Assembly: GCF_025499605.1 (NCBI RefSeq)
Contig: NZ_JAFMVC010000010.1
Location: 102,629 to 166,628 of the forward strand
Reading direction: 5' to 3'
Origin: Carboxylicivirga litoralis
Lineage (GTDB): Bacteria; Bacteroidota; Bacteroidia; Bacteroidales; Marinilabiliaceae
DNA: 64,000 bases
Positions within the stretch are counted from its first letter, which is position 1. Every line of letters begins with the position of its first letter. The translations under genes were made by a program, and so were the position numbers. The notes beneath the pieces are model-generated. The model was not told where the DNA came from and did not search any database. It saw nothing but the letters and a program-made list of their open reading frames with translations. Below, in pieces: positions 19,139-28,126 of this stretch.

Positions 19139-19747
19139 TTACTTATCAAATTCATAGTTGTACTCTTTACCGCCTGAAACTAATGATACTTTATACTCTC
19201 CTGCTGGCAGGTTAGTTAAATCAAACATGCCCGAGTAAGTACTCTCTGTAGGTAGGTTTGAATTATAAATCTCCGTTCCAAACTTGTCATCAATACTAAT
19301 GCTCAATGCTGCATTATCAAAGTTCATGTGACTCACAAATAGTTTATCTTCTGCCACTCTGAAAAATGCTCTCAACATTTCACTTTTTTCATCTGCACTA
19401 TCAATCTTAACCAATTCGTTATTTTTAATGGTGAAGTTCTCACTAGACGTTTCACTTTTGCTGGTTAATTCAATAGTATATTCTCCATCTTCCAATGAAG
19501 TAAGGTCAAACAATTTCTGAAACGAAGCAGCTCCGCTAATACGTGAACTTGTGTAAAGTTCTGAACCCTCATTGTCAAAAATTCTTACTCGATAGTTATC
19601 CGCTGCATCGTAACGAGCCGTAATAACCGCATAGTCGGTTTTTAAATACGAGTTGATAAAGATTTTGCCTTTTGCAAAAGTTCCAGCGGGCAATAACGCC
19701 AATAAAGCGATTGGCAACATCCTCCTAAATACATTTACTTTTTTCAT
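19139..19747 (-). CDS. Secreted two-domain beta-sandwich protein (DUF3244-like)
   Basis: 202 aa with an N-terminal signal (MLPIALLALLPAGTFAKG). The mature part holds two similar about 85-aa units. Each ends with a phrase of the type FDLTSLEDGEYTIEL / FDLTNLPAGEYKVSL and contains an IFDNEGSELYTS / IDDKFGTEIYNS strand. This matches small Ig-like secreted proteins of Bacteroidota (DUF3244 or secretion-domain-like folds) that often end cell-surface proteins. No catalytic residues are seen. Function is unknown. It is monocistronic, with its own promoter-like site at 19810 and a shared terminator. Confidence 0.8.
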   Translation of the reverse strand: MKKVNVFRRMLPIALLALLPAGTFAKGKIFINSYLKTDYAVITARYDAADNYRVRIFDNEGSELYTSSRISGAASFQKLFDLTSLEDGEYTIELTSKSETSSENFTIKNNELVKIDSADEKSEMLRAFFRVAEDKLFVSHMNFDNAALSISIDDKFGTEIYNSNLPTESTYSGMFDLTNLPAGEYKVSLVSGGKEYNYEFDK

Positions 19748-20270
19748 AGTAAAACAGTTTAAATTGTTAATAATTTGTTTTCACCCCCTTTTTGTAATGG
19801 GGTACGATACAAAAGTAGAATGTTTTTTTTAATCAATTGTAAAAATTAAGGGGTAATTTTGTTAAAAAATCGAAATAATCATTTTTGAAGGAGATTTTTA
19901 GGGGGGCAAACTAAAAAAATTGATATTTTGATGAATTTCAACTCAAAATACAGGGGGTCAGGAAAAATATTTTAATTTTTAGGCCAAAACTGACTGAAAA
20001 GAAGACAATTCAGACCTCAAAGTCATTTTTTATGATTTAGACACATTTGCAAAAGCATTAAAAAAAGTGTCAAAAAACCATTTGTTCATGAATAAAATGT
20101 TAAAAACACATAAATATTGCGTTTATTAATTTCACTTTGAAAGTCATTTTCACCTATAAATTACATTTTAATAGCTGGCATATATTTCCTTTTCTCACTT
20201 TTTAGAATTCTTTTCATGTAATAGACGAATGCCATTTCCTTAGAATAGACGATTACCTTATATTAGTAAT
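19748..20270. other. AT-rich 523-base intergenic region with G/C runs
   Basis: No gene is visible. The left part has several runs of four to six G (19855, 19901, 19953) and a C5 at 19786, in an otherwise very AT-rich sequence. AAAGTCATTTT occurs twice (about 20019 and 20141). The left edge holds the promoter of the minus-strand gene. No tRNA, riboswitch or terminator could be folded by eye. Confidence 0.5.
19810..19817 (-). promoter_or_regulatory. -7 promoter element for the beta-sandwich protein gene
   Basis: TACTTTTG on the minus strand fits TAnnTTTG, 62 bases before the ATG at 19747. A TTG is 16 bases upstream, shorter than ideal. Confidence 0.4.
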
Positions 20271-20696
20271 ATGGCATATCACAAAGACTATATATTACGT
20301 ATGATGGAAATGATGGCAGAGATGATTGCTGTTTTTCTGGGATTACTAAAAAAAGGCGATATAAAACAAGCTGAAAAACGTTTAAACAATGCATATCGGG
20401 AATTTTTGAAAGAAGATGCTGCCTTTTTTCATCAACTCCCAATTACTGAGCTCACCACGCAACTGCTGGAACAACACAATTACACCCACCAACACTTAAA
20501 AGTCCTTTCCGAATTGTTTTATGCTGAAGGAGAGCTTTCGCTAAAAAAAGGTAATACTGACCATGCTAAACAGGCCTTTGAAAAAGCATTGATCATACGT
20601 GAATTTACCGATGCCGAAGCCGCAACTTTCTCATTTTCTGAGCAGCAACGAATGAATCAACTTAAAGCTAAAATTACCAACTTAAACTCACTTTAG
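20271..20696 (+). CDS. Small helical TPR-like protein (DUF6483-like)
   Basis: 141 aa, all helical, no signal peptide. It opens DYILRMMEMMAEMIAVFLGLL, an amphipathic helix, and ends with a TPR-like pair, LSELFYAEGELSLKKGNTDHAKQAFEKALIIREF. The layout resembles the DUF6483 family of small cytosolic proteins; I give that as a likeness, not a firm assignment. Function unknown. It stands alone between a 523-base gap and the aldo/keto reductase gene. Confidence 0.75.
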   Translation: MAYHKDYILRMMEMMAEMIAVFLGLLKKGDIKQAEKRLNNAYREFLKEDAAFFHQLPITELTTQLLEQHNYTHQHLKVLSELFYAEGELSLKKGNTDHAKQAFEKALIIREFTDAEAATFSFSEQQRMNQLKAKITNLNSL

Positions 20697-20811
20697 CCTT
20701 TTATCGTTGAATTTACGTTTTTCATCTTCCTAAATACACCTTTTATCTATACCGAAAAGAAGACATCGTTTTAATGGGTAAGTTCATGGTTAATAAACTA
20801 ATACCCACAAA

Positions 20812-22029
20812 ATGAACAGACGTAAATTTATCACCAAAACAGGTCAGTCATTGGCCTTATTAAATATGACTGGCTTGGTTCAGGCAAGTCCTGACAGTAA
20901 AACAATCCACAATGATGTTGCTCCCGAAGAAGTCATTTATCGAACATTGGGTCGCACGGGATTACAAGTGCCCATTGTGAGCATGGGCGTAATGAACGCC
21001 AACATCCCAGGATTAATCGTGCGCTCCTATGATAAAGGCATTCGCCTTTTTGACACAGCCTGGTACTATCAAAATGGCATGAACGAAAAAATGCTGGGCG
21101 AAGCTTTAGATAAACATCAATTACGCGATGATGTTAAGATTGTGACTAAAATTTACCTCAAAGAGACTGAGCGCGATCTATATCAACCCGAAATTAAACA
21201 ATTATTTATTGAGCGATTTGAAGAAAGCCTGCGTCGCTTAAAGACCGATTATGTTGATGTTTTAATACACCACGCGGTAAGTACAGTTGAGGAACAAAAC
21301 AATCCATACATACTCGAAGCGATGGAAGAATTAAAGGCAGCAGGAAAGTTTAAGTACAGTGCTACGTCTTTGCATGGTGATGATGCGGCTTTAATTGACG
21401 ATGTGAGAGAAAAAGGCTTTTACGATATTATCATGGTCATGTTTAACATTGCTTTTGCCGAAGATAGACGCTTACAAACTGCTATGGAAAGAGCTGCCGA
21501 AGCTGGGCATGGTATCATAGCTATGAAAACACAATGTGGTGGTGGCGGTTATATGTGGTGGGAAAAACATGAAGATAGCCGACAATCAATTGGTGAACTT
21601 AACCACAAAGCTATGCTAAAATGGGTGTTACAACATAAATACATAGCTACTGCCATTCCTGGCTACACAACTTATGACCAACTGGACGAAAACTTTTCGG
21701 TAGCAGGCAATCTCGCGTTCAGTAACGAGGAGAAAAGCTTTTTTAACCGAGCTCAGGTTCAGCTGGCACAATCGTTTTGTGTACAATGTGCGAAATGCGT
21801 CGATTCATGTCCACATCACAACGACATTCCTACACTGATGCGCACTTATATGTATGCTTACCAATATAACAACATGCAACACGCCATGGCCACTGAAAAA
21901 GCCATTCCTAAGAACCTGGGACTGATGAATTGTACTACTTGTGATAGTTGCAGTGCCAAATGTAAGCGCTCGGTAAACCTGGCACAACGTATCGAAGCAT
22001 TAAAAGAACTTAATTTTCAGCACTCCTAA
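20812..22029 (+). CDS. Aldo/keto reductase with C-terminal 4Fe-4S domain, Tat-exported
   Basis: 405 aa. The N-terminus MNRRKFITKTGQSLALLNMTG carries a twin-arginine motif (NRRKF), suggesting export folded with cofactor. The AKR barrel has the expected tetrad: Asp in LFDTAWYY, Tyr just after, Lys in VKIVTKIY and His in DVLIHH. The tail has CVQCAKCVDSCPHH and CTTCDSCSAKCKR, enough cysteines for two iron-sulfur clusters. The substrate is unknown; similar fusions are annotated only generically as oxidoreductases. The next gene starts 2 bases after its stop, so the two form an operon. Confidence 0.92.
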   Translation: MNRRKFITKTGQSLALLNMTGLVQASPDSKTIHNDVAPEEVIYRTLGRTGLQVPIVSMGVMNANIPGLIVRSYDKGIRLFDTAWYYQNGMNEKMLGEALDKHQLRDDVKIVTKIYLKETERDLYQPEIKQLFIERFEESLRRLKTDYVDVLIHHAVSTVEEQNNPYILEAMEELKAAGKFKYSATSLHGDDAALIDDVREKGFYDIIMVMFNIAFAEDRRLQTAMERAAEAGHGIIAMKTQCGGGGYMWWEKHEDSRQSIGELNHKAMLKWVLQHKYIATAIPGYTTYDQLDENFSVAGNLAFSNEEKSFFNRAQVQLAQSFCVQCAKCVDSCPHHNDIPTLMRTYMYAYQYNNMQHAMATEKAIPKNLGLMNCTTCDSCSAKCKRSVNLAQRIEALKELNFQHS

Positions 22030-22031
22030 TA

Positions 22032-22892
22032 TTGAATAATATGAAACCAATTATGATACTTTTATTCTTCACCATATTACACGGCTTATCAGCTTCCGAG
22101 CCTTTTAAGCAATTTCCTGAAATTGAACACTGGCAACTGGGTGAGATTGATCATTACACACCAAACACCTTATACAATGCTATCAATGGCGGTTCAGAGC
22201 TATACCTGAAATTCAATTTCAAAGGCATGACAACCGTCGATTATCAGCATAATAGCAATTACATAACAGTAGAGCTATACAAACACGCCTCGCCCATCGA
22301 TGCTTTTGGCATTTACAGCATGGAGCGCCCACAGGATGATAAATATTTTAATATCGGTGTTCAGGGATTTGGAGAAGATGACTATATCTACTTCTTGGCT
22401 GGACAATATTATATTAAGGTAAGAGCTTTAAAAGTAAGCAATGAGAGTAAGAAAGCGATGAAATCAATTGCCCAAAAGTTAAGTGAACAATTAAATAACA
22501 ACACTGTCTACCCTTGCGAATTTAACAGTTTTCCAGAATCTTACCGGGTCCCATTTAGTGATAAATACATAAAAGAAAGCATTTTGGGTTATGAGTTCCT
22601 GAAACATTCTTACGAAGTAAAATATTCAAATGCAGATAGTGAATACACCTTGTTTGTTTTAAAAGGAGATAATGACACAGATGCAAAAAATATGCTCAGC
22701 GAATATATGACTGAAACAAATTCTGAAGCTCCAATTAAAGACAATACATACTATGTACTGGCCGATAGATATACCGGAAACATTGGCATTATAAAGGCTG
22801 GTCAATACTTAATCTGCTCACGAGGAACCATTTCGAAAGAAATAAGTCAACAACAATTAGAGCATATAGCAAAACAACTAAAGCAACTTTAA
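22032..22892 (+). CDS. Secreted DUF6599-like protein
   Basis: 286 aa with a signal peptide (ILLFFTILHGLSAS). Motifs include YTPNTLYNAINGGSELYLKFNF, VELYKHASPIDAFGIYSMERP, GEDDYIYFLAGQYYIKV and a C-terminal LADRYTGNIGIIKAGQYLICS. These fit the DUF6599 family of periplasmic proteins of unknown function. Only 2 bases separate it from the Tat-exported aldo/keto reductase, so I infer both act in the periplasm in one process. No metal or catalytic motif is evident. Confidence 0.82.
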   Translation: MNNMKPIMILLFFTILHGLSASEPFKQFPEIEHWQLGEIDHYTPNTLYNAINGGSELYLKFNFKGMTTVDYQHNSNYITVELYKHASPIDAFGIYSMERPQDDKYFNIGVQGFGEDDYIYFLAGQYYIKVRALKVSNESKKAMKSIAQKLSEQLNNNTVYPCEFNSFPESYRVPFSDKYIKESILGYEFLKHSYEVKYSNADSEYTLFVLKGDNDTDAKNMLSEYMTETNSEAPIKDNTYYVLADRYTGNIGIIKAGQYLICSRGTISKEISQQQLEHIAKQLKQL

Positions 22893-22920
22893 CAAAGTTG
22901 TAAACGTGGGTTTTTAGGTA

Positions 22921-22947
22921 GAGGAGCTTTCAGGCTCCTCTTTTTTT
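22921..22947 (+). terminator. Rho-independent terminator
   Basis: GAGGAGC / GCTCCTC stem with a 6-base loop followed by seven T; ends the reductase/DUF6599 operon. Confidence 0.9.
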
Positions 22948-22978
22948 GCTATTTTAGACTTTCATCATACAAGAAACA

Positions 22979-23626
22979 ATGCTTAAAGACCAAACACTAC
23001 TGGAAATTGAAGAGTGGGCACAACAAAAATTGAGTGAATGCGAAGCTGGTCACGACTGGTGGCATATCATTCGTGTACGCAACAATGCTAAACTTATACA
23101 TAAAAAAGAAGGTGGCGATTGGAATGCTATCCTATTAGCCGTTATTCTGCACGACATTGCCGACACTAAATTTTTTGACGAAGTGGAAGCACTGATGCTC
23201 ATCGAACAAAAACTAAATGAAAAAGCTATTGAGCAAAACACCATTGATCATGTCATTAAGATTATTCAAAATCTATCGTTTTCAAAACAATGGTCAGACA
23301 GCACTTTTTCATCACTTGAATTACAAATAGTGCAAGATGCCGATAGGTTAGACGCAATGGGTGCCATTGGCATTGCCCGCGCTTTTAGTTATGGTGGGCA
23401 CAAAGGACGTGATTTTTACAACCCCGAAATTAGTCCGCAAAAATACTCCAATGCGAGTGAATACAGAAACAGCAACAGTCCGACTATCAATCATTTTTAT
23501 GAGAAATTACTACTCTTAAAAGATAAGATGAAAACCAACACCGGGAAAAAAATGGCCAATGAACGGCATCGTTTTATGGAATCATACCTGGAACAATTTT
23601 TTAATGAATGGGGAGAAACAGATTAA
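22979..23626 (+). CDS. HD-domain phosphohydrolase (YedJ-like)
   Basis: 215 aa metal-dependent HD hydrolase. The metal ligands are His in GHDWWHIIRV, the HD pair in LAVILHDIADTKF, and Asp in QIVQDADRLDAMGAIGIARAF; the last phrase is characteristic of the YedJ/YpgQ subgroup. Members of that subgroup hydrolyse nucleotides, but the physiological substrate is unsettled. No signal peptide, so cytosolic. It is flanked by a terminator upstream and a tandem repeat downstream, so it is probably monocistronic. Confidence 0.92.
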   Translation: MLKDQTLLEIEEWAQQKLSECEAGHDWWHIIRVRNNAKLIHKKEGGDWNAILLAVILHDIADTKFFDEVEALMLIEQKLNEKAIEQNTIDHVIKIIQNLSFSKQWSDSTFSSLELQIVQDADRLDAMGAIGIARAFSYGGHKGRDFYNPEISPQKYSNASEYRNSNSPTINHFYEKLLLLKDKMKTNTGKKMANERHRFMESYLEQFFNEWGETD

Positions 23627-23630
23627 TGAT

Positions 23631-23660
23631 AATGGTTAATGGTTAATGGTTAATGGTTAA
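23631..23660. repeat. Tandem 7-bp repeat AATGGTT x4
   Basis: Four perfect head-to-tail copies of AATGGTT from 23631 to 23658, then a partial copy, in the 113-base gap between the HD hydrolase and PBP1A genes. It overlaps no gene and sits about 80 bases ahead of the PBP1A start, so copy number could affect expression (inference). Confidence 0.9.
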
Positions 23661-23739
23661 TTAATAATTTATCATTAATATTTAATCGTTGACTATAATA
23701 ATTATTCATTACTTTCACGCTCGCTAAAACCTGATTTTA

Positions 23740-26139
23740 ATGGCCACACGTAAACCAACAAGCAAGAAAGCGCCTGCTAAAAAAACAGCAAAGTCAAAGA
23801 AACCTGTTACTACTAAAAAGAGCTTCAAAAAGCGCTTGTTTATTTTTGGTTTAAAAGCCACCACATTAGGAATCGCCGCCTTCTTTGTTTTTTGCTTGTT
23901 TGTGTATTTAGGTTTGTTTGGTGCTTTGCCATCCGAAGAAGAATTGTCTAAGATACAGAACCATTCAGCCTCGGAGGTTTATTCTATTGATGAAAAATTA
24001 ATGGGGCGGTATTATATCGAACACCGTCTGACTATTGACAACGATGAGATTTCGCGCTATGTAAAAGAGGGCTTGATAGCCACTGAAGATAGTCGCTTTT
24101 TCGAGCATAATGGATTGGATTTTATCAGCTTAGGCCGAGTTGTGGTGCGCACTATTATTTTTGGCGACAGAGCACAAGGTGGCGGTAGTACCATTAGTCA
24201 GCAATTGGCAAAAAACCTTTACCCACGAATGCGGCTGGGCTTTCTGACTTTACCGGTTGGAAAAACAAAAGAAATATTCACAGCAGCCCGTTTAGAAAGC
24301 ATTTACTCAAAAGACGATATCCTTACGCTATATCTCAACACCGTGCCCTTTGGTGAGGACATATTTGGCATTGAAGTAGCGGCTAAACGTTTTTTTGGGA
24401 AGAAATCGAGTCAGTTGAATCCTGCCGAAGCCGCCACTTTAGTGGGCATGCTGGCAGCCAATACAGCCTATAACCCGCGACTAAATCCAGAACGAAGCTT
24501 TGAGCGTCGAAACATCGTACTCAGCCGCATGCGCGAACATGGCACCTTATCCGAAAACGAATACCTGAAGTGGACACAGAGCAAGATAGAACTGGATTAT
24601 AATCGCATTGACCACAACACGGGCATTGCGCCTTATTTCAGAGAGAAGATTCGCGTTCAGGCACAGAATATTTTAGAAGATAAATACGGAGATGAATACG
24701 ATATTTATTCTGATGGCTTAAAGATATATACCACCATTGATGCACAATTACAGGAATATGCCGAACAAGCTGTTGACCAACAGATGAAACGCCTGCAAGA
24801 GGAGTTTGACCGTCACTGGAAAGGGCGCTCGGCCTGGGCTAAGCACCCACAGGTTTATACCAATGCTTTACGACAATCGCGCCGTTATCAGAAGATGAAA
24901 GAGGCCGGACACTCGGATGAAGCCATATTTAAGGCCATGGAGAAAAAAGTTCCCATGACCATCTACACGCATTCGGGCGAGAAGAAAGTACAAATGAGCC
25001 CGGTTGATTCGGTCAAACATTACCTAATGTTGCTTAACACAGGCTTTGTTGCCATGAATCCACGTAATGGCCACGTGCTATCATGGGTGGGTGGCATCGA
25101 TCATAAAACCTATCAATACGATCATGTCACTTCGCGTCGACCGGTAGGCTCAACCTTCAAGCCCATTGTATATGCTGCTGCTTTGGAAGATGGAGTATCA
25201 CCGTGTGACTTTATTTCCAATGAGCAAGTGGTGTATGAAGATTATGACGACTGGAATCCCGCCAACAGTAATGGAAAACACGATGGTTACTTCTCAGTAA
25301 AAGGAGGTCTGGCCAATTCGGTCAACACCGTTAGTGCTAAGCTCATCACCCAGATTGGTGTTCGGAAAGTAGTGAATCTGGCGGAAGACATGGGTATTGA
25401 AGAAGATATCCCAAAGTACCCGTCCATCGCTCTTGGAACAGCTGAATTATCACTACTGGATATGGTTTCAGCCTATACCACTTTCCCCAATTATGGTCGC
25501 CCCGTTGCGCCAGTCATGCTCTTACGCATTGAAGATCGCGATGGTAATGTACTATACGAAAATGAGGGTAACCTGCCAAAAGATGAAGTTTACGACGATG
25601 ATACCGCCTATTTTATAGTGGAAATGATGCGAGGAGTTGTAGAACGAGGGACAGGAAGTTCTCTTCGCAGCGTTTTTAATCTGAAAAGTGAGTTAGCCGG
25701 AAAAACAGGCACAACGCAAGATAACTCTGACGGCTGGTTTATTGGCTACACACCAAACATTGTAGCTGGCGCGTGGGTAGGCAACGACCAACCTACAATC
25801 CGCTTCCGATCTACAGCCTTAGGAAGTGGCGGGCATATGGCCCTACCTATATTTGCCCGATTTATGCAACGTCTGGAAAAAGACCGTAGTCGTTATCAAT
25901 ATCACAAAGGTTCGTTTTACGTGGTGCCATCGCGTATTCAGAAACAATTGATGTGTGACGATTTTTCAGAAACCGATCCGGATAAGAATTTCTTTGATAG
26001 TTTGTTTGAGGGTTTCGACCGCCCTGACTCGCTTAAGCTAAAAAGACAAGAAGAACGCAAAGCCAGAAAAGAAGAGCGTAAGCAAACAGACCACAAAAGT
26101 GTGCTTCAGCGCATGAAAGATTTATTTAGGAAGAAATAA
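23740..26139 (+). CDS. Class A penicillin-binding protein 1A (transglycosylase/transpeptidase)
   Basis: 799 aa bifunctional peptidoglycan synthase. A Lys/Ala-rich cytosolic tail is followed by one membrane helix (about 32-60). The GT51 domain has Glu116 in ATEDSRFFEH and GGGSTISQQLAKNLYPR. The transpeptidase domain has Ser471-Lys474 in RRPVGSTFKP, SVN at 527-529 and KTGTT at 655-659. It polymerises lipid II and crosslinks stem peptides in the periplasm. The C-terminal 40 aa are charged (KLKRQEERKARKEERK). Length and motif order are complete. It is monocistronic, with a terminator downstream. Confidence 0.96.
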   Translation: MATRKPTSKKAPAKKTAKSKKPVTTKKSFKKRLFIFGLKATTLGIAAFFVFCLFVYLGLFGALPSEEELSKIQNHSASEVYSIDEKLMGRYYIEHRLTIDNDEISRYVKEGLIATEDSRFFEHNGLDFISLGRVVVRTIIFGDRAQGGGSTISQQLAKNLYPRMRLGFLTLPVGKTKEIFTAARLESIYSKDDILTLYLNTVPFGEDIFGIEVAAKRFFGKKSSQLNPAEAATLVGMLAANTAYNPRLNPERSFERRNIVLSRMREHGTLSENEYLKWTQSKIELDYNRIDHNTGIAPYFREKIRVQAQNILEDKYGDEYDIYSDGLKIYTTIDAQLQEYAEQAVDQQMKRLQEEFDRHWKGRSAWAKHPQVYTNALRQSRRYQKMKEAGHSDEAIFKAMEKKVPMTIYTHSGEKKVQMSPVDSVKHYLMLLNTGFVAMNPRNGHVLSWVGGIDHKTYQYDHVTSRRPVGSTFKPIVYAAALEDGVSPCDFISNEQVVYEDYDDWNPANSNGKHDGYFSVKGGLANSVNTVSAKLITQIGVRKVVNLAEDMGIEEDIPKYPSIALGTAELSLLDMVSAYTTFPNYGRPVAPVMLLRIEDRDGNVLYENEGNLPKDEVYDDDTAYFIVEMMRGVVERGTGSSLRSVFNLKSELAGKTGTTQDNSDGWFIGYTPNIVAGAWVGNDQPTIRFRSTALGSGGHMALPIFARFMQRLEKDRSRYQYHKGSFYVVPSRIQKQLMCDDFSETDPDKNFFDSLFEGFDRPDSLKLKRQEERKARKEERKQTDHKSVLQRMKDLFRKK

Positions 26140-26149
26140 AGTACAAAGC

Positions 26150-26182
26150 TAATCCTTAAGGTTTTTGAAAACTTAAGGATTA
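26150..26182. terminator. Bidirectional terminator
   Basis: 11-bp perfect inverted repeat TAATCCTTAAG / CTTAAGGATTA with an 11-base loop, between convergent PBP1A and mannose-1-phosphate guanylyltransferase genes. Confidence 0.75.
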
Positions 26183-26202
26183 ACTTTCTTATAGTTCACT
26201 TT

Positions 26203-27285
26203 TTAATCATCCATCCCAAACTCCGTTTTTACGTCGGTTGTAAACTGCCTGATTTGCTGCTCATTACTTTTGGGGCAAATTAACAAGGCCTTATCCGACT
26301 GAACTACTATATAGTCCTTCAAACCCTGAATAACGGCTTTTTTCCCTTTTGGCAAATGAACAACACTATCTTGTGTATCGTATAACAATACTTTACCACT
26401 CAATACGGCATTATTATTGATGTTGCGTTCCGAATTTTCGTGCAACGACGTCCAGGTTCCCAAATCGGACCAGCCAAAGTCAACAATCTGCACATACGCA
26501 TTATTGACCTTTTCCATAACACCATAATCAATGGATATATTGCGGCAATCAACATAGGTATCGTATAGAGCTTTTTCTTCGGCTTCGGTACCAAGAGTAG
26601 GAAAAAAAGAATCGAACAGACTGGATATTTCTCTTAAATGTTTTTGAAATGCTCTTTCAACACTTGATAATGACCAGATAAAAATCCCTGAATTCCAGAA
26701 AAATTCACCACTCTCTAACAGTATTTTGGCCATCTCAAGGTTTGGCTTCTCCGTAAAAGTCTTCACTTTATTATAGCTCTCTGGCAATCCACTCTCTTGT
26801 TCAACCTGTATATAACCGTAACCCGTTTCGGGTCTGCTGGGCTTTATGCCCAAAGTCAGCAAAGTATCCTTATTTTCAACAAAATTCAACCCGTTGACTA
26901 TTTTCTCTCTAAACTGTTCTTCGTTAATAATCAAGTGATCAGAAGGTGTTACAACAATATTGGCATTGGGATTCTTCTTCTTAATAACTGCATTGGCAAA
27001 GGCAATACAAGGAGCAGTATTTCTGCGAAGAGGTTCAGCCAAAACCTGATCGGGGCTAATAGACGGAAGCTGTTCAAGCACCAATTCTTTATAGACTTTA
27101 CTGGTGACAATAAGAATATTTTCAATGGGGCAAATGGGTTTAAAACGTTCAAAGGTTTGTTGAAGCAATGATTTCCCGGTGCCTGTGATATCAAGAAATT
27201 GTTTGGGTGTTTCGGTTGTGCTCAATGGCCAAAAACGACTACCAACGCCGCCTGCCATTATTACACAATATGTATTGTTATTCAT
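26203..27285 (-). CDS. manC: Mannose-1-phosphate guanylyltransferase
   Basis: 360 aa, makes GDP-mannose from mannose-1-phosphate and GTP for surface glycans and fucose sugars. The N-terminus has the nucleotidyltransferase signature VIMAGGVGSRFWPLS with TPKQFLDI. Later come LAEPLRRNTAPCIAFA, VVTPSDHLI, ETGYGYIQ, FTEKP, FFWNSGIFIW and DFGWSDLGTW. The chain ends at about 360 aa, so the C-terminal phosphomannose-isomerase domain of long ManC proteins is absent, as usual in Bacteroidota. It stands alone, convergent with PBP1A and divergent from mlaE. Confidence 0.94.
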   Translation of the reverse strand: MNNNTYCVIMAGGVGSRFWPLSTTETPKQFLDITGTGKSLLQQTFERFKPICPIENILIVTSKVYKELVLEQLPSISPDQVLAEPLRRNTAPCIAFANAVIKKKNPNANIVVTPSDHLIINEEQFREKIVNGLNFVENKDTLLTLGIKPSRPETGYGYIQVEQESGLPESYNKVKTFTEKPNLEMAKILLESGEFFWNSGIFIWSLSSVERAFQKHLREISSLFDSFFPTLGTEAEEKALYDTYVDCRNISIDYGVMEKVNNAYVQIVDFGWSDLGTWTSLHENSERNINNNAVLSGKVLLYDTQDSVVHLPKGKKAVIQGLKDYIVVQSDKALLICPKSNEQQIRQFTTDVKTEFGMDD

Positions 27286-27385
27286 AGATGAATTTATTTA
27301 CAAATACTAAAGTTGTATCTTGCTACAGTAATTGCAATATTATTACTTTTATCATACTAAATTACGGACTATTTTTCATACCACA

Positions 27386-28126
27386 ATGAGAATATTTTAC
27401 CACCTTGGACGTTATACACTCTTTTTACGTAAAGTTTTTGGCAAGCCCGAAAAACATGCCATCTTCCTGAAACAGATAGTGCGTGAAATTGACAAACTGG
27501 GCATTGATTCACTGGGCATTGTCATGATTATCTCGGTGTTTATGGGGGCAGTTATCACCCTTCAAACAGCTTATAATATTGACATGCCAATTATACCTAA
27601 GTATACGATTGGGCTAGCGGCTCGTGACTCTATTTTACTGGAGTTCTCATCGACTATTGTAGGACTAATACTTGCCGGTAAAGTGGGGTCTAACATCGCT
27701 TCAGAAATTGGCACCATGAGAGTGACCGAGCAAATTGATGCTCTCGAAATAATGGGTATCAATCCTGCCGGCTATTTAGTACTGCCTAAGGTGGTTGCTT
27801 TTGTTTTTATTATCCCTGCATTGGTAATTATAAGTATGGGAGTTGGTATTAGCGGAGGCTACCTGGCTGGTTCTTTAACAGGCGTTGTTCCTGGCCCTGA
27901 ATATGTTTACGGTATCCAATATGCTTTTCAACCCTTTTATATTGTGTATGCACTGATTAAATCAGTTGTATTTGCATTTATTATTGCAACTGTTTCTGCC
28001 TACTGGGGCTACAACGTTCAAGGCGGTGCATTAGAAGTGGGTAAAGCCAGCACCAAAGCAGTGGTTTCCAGCAGCATTCAAATTTTATTATTCAACCTTA
28101 TTCTTACACAACTATTATTGGCATGA
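27386..28126 (+). CDS. mlaE: MlaE-family ABC transporter permease
   Basis: Inner-membrane permease of the Mla-type phospholipid transport system (retains outer-membrane lipid asymmetry in E. coli; direction debated). I place the start at Met 27386 (247 aa), as the longer frame adds an unlikely MQYYYFYHTKLRT tail. Family motifs are LGIVMIISVFMGAVITLQ, VGLILAGKVGSNIASEIGTMRVTEQIDALEIMGINP and LPKVVAFVFIIP. About five membrane helices. Its stop overlaps the ATPase start by 4 bases (ATGA). The MlaD-like substrate-binding partner is not in the next genes. Confidence 0.93.
   Translation: MRIFYHLGRYTLFLRKVFGKPEKHAIFLKQIVREIDKLGIDSLGIVMIISVFMGAVITLQTAYNIDMPIIPKYTIGLAARDSILLEFSSTIVGLILAGKVGSNIASEIGTMRVTEQIDALEIMGINPAGYLVLPKVVAFVFIIPALVIISMGVGISGGYLAGSLTGVVPGPEYVYGIQYAFQPFYIVYALIKSVVFAFIIATVSAYWGYNVQGGALEVGKASTKAVVSSSIQILLFNLILTQLLLA

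Noticed and set aside
23631..23660. CRISPR-like array
   Set aside because: The repeat unit is only 7 bp with no spacers; nothing CRISPR-like elsewhere.
27332..27385. N-terminal extension of the MlaE permease
   Set aside because: The extra 18 residues are unlike family N-termini and precede a better Met at 27386.
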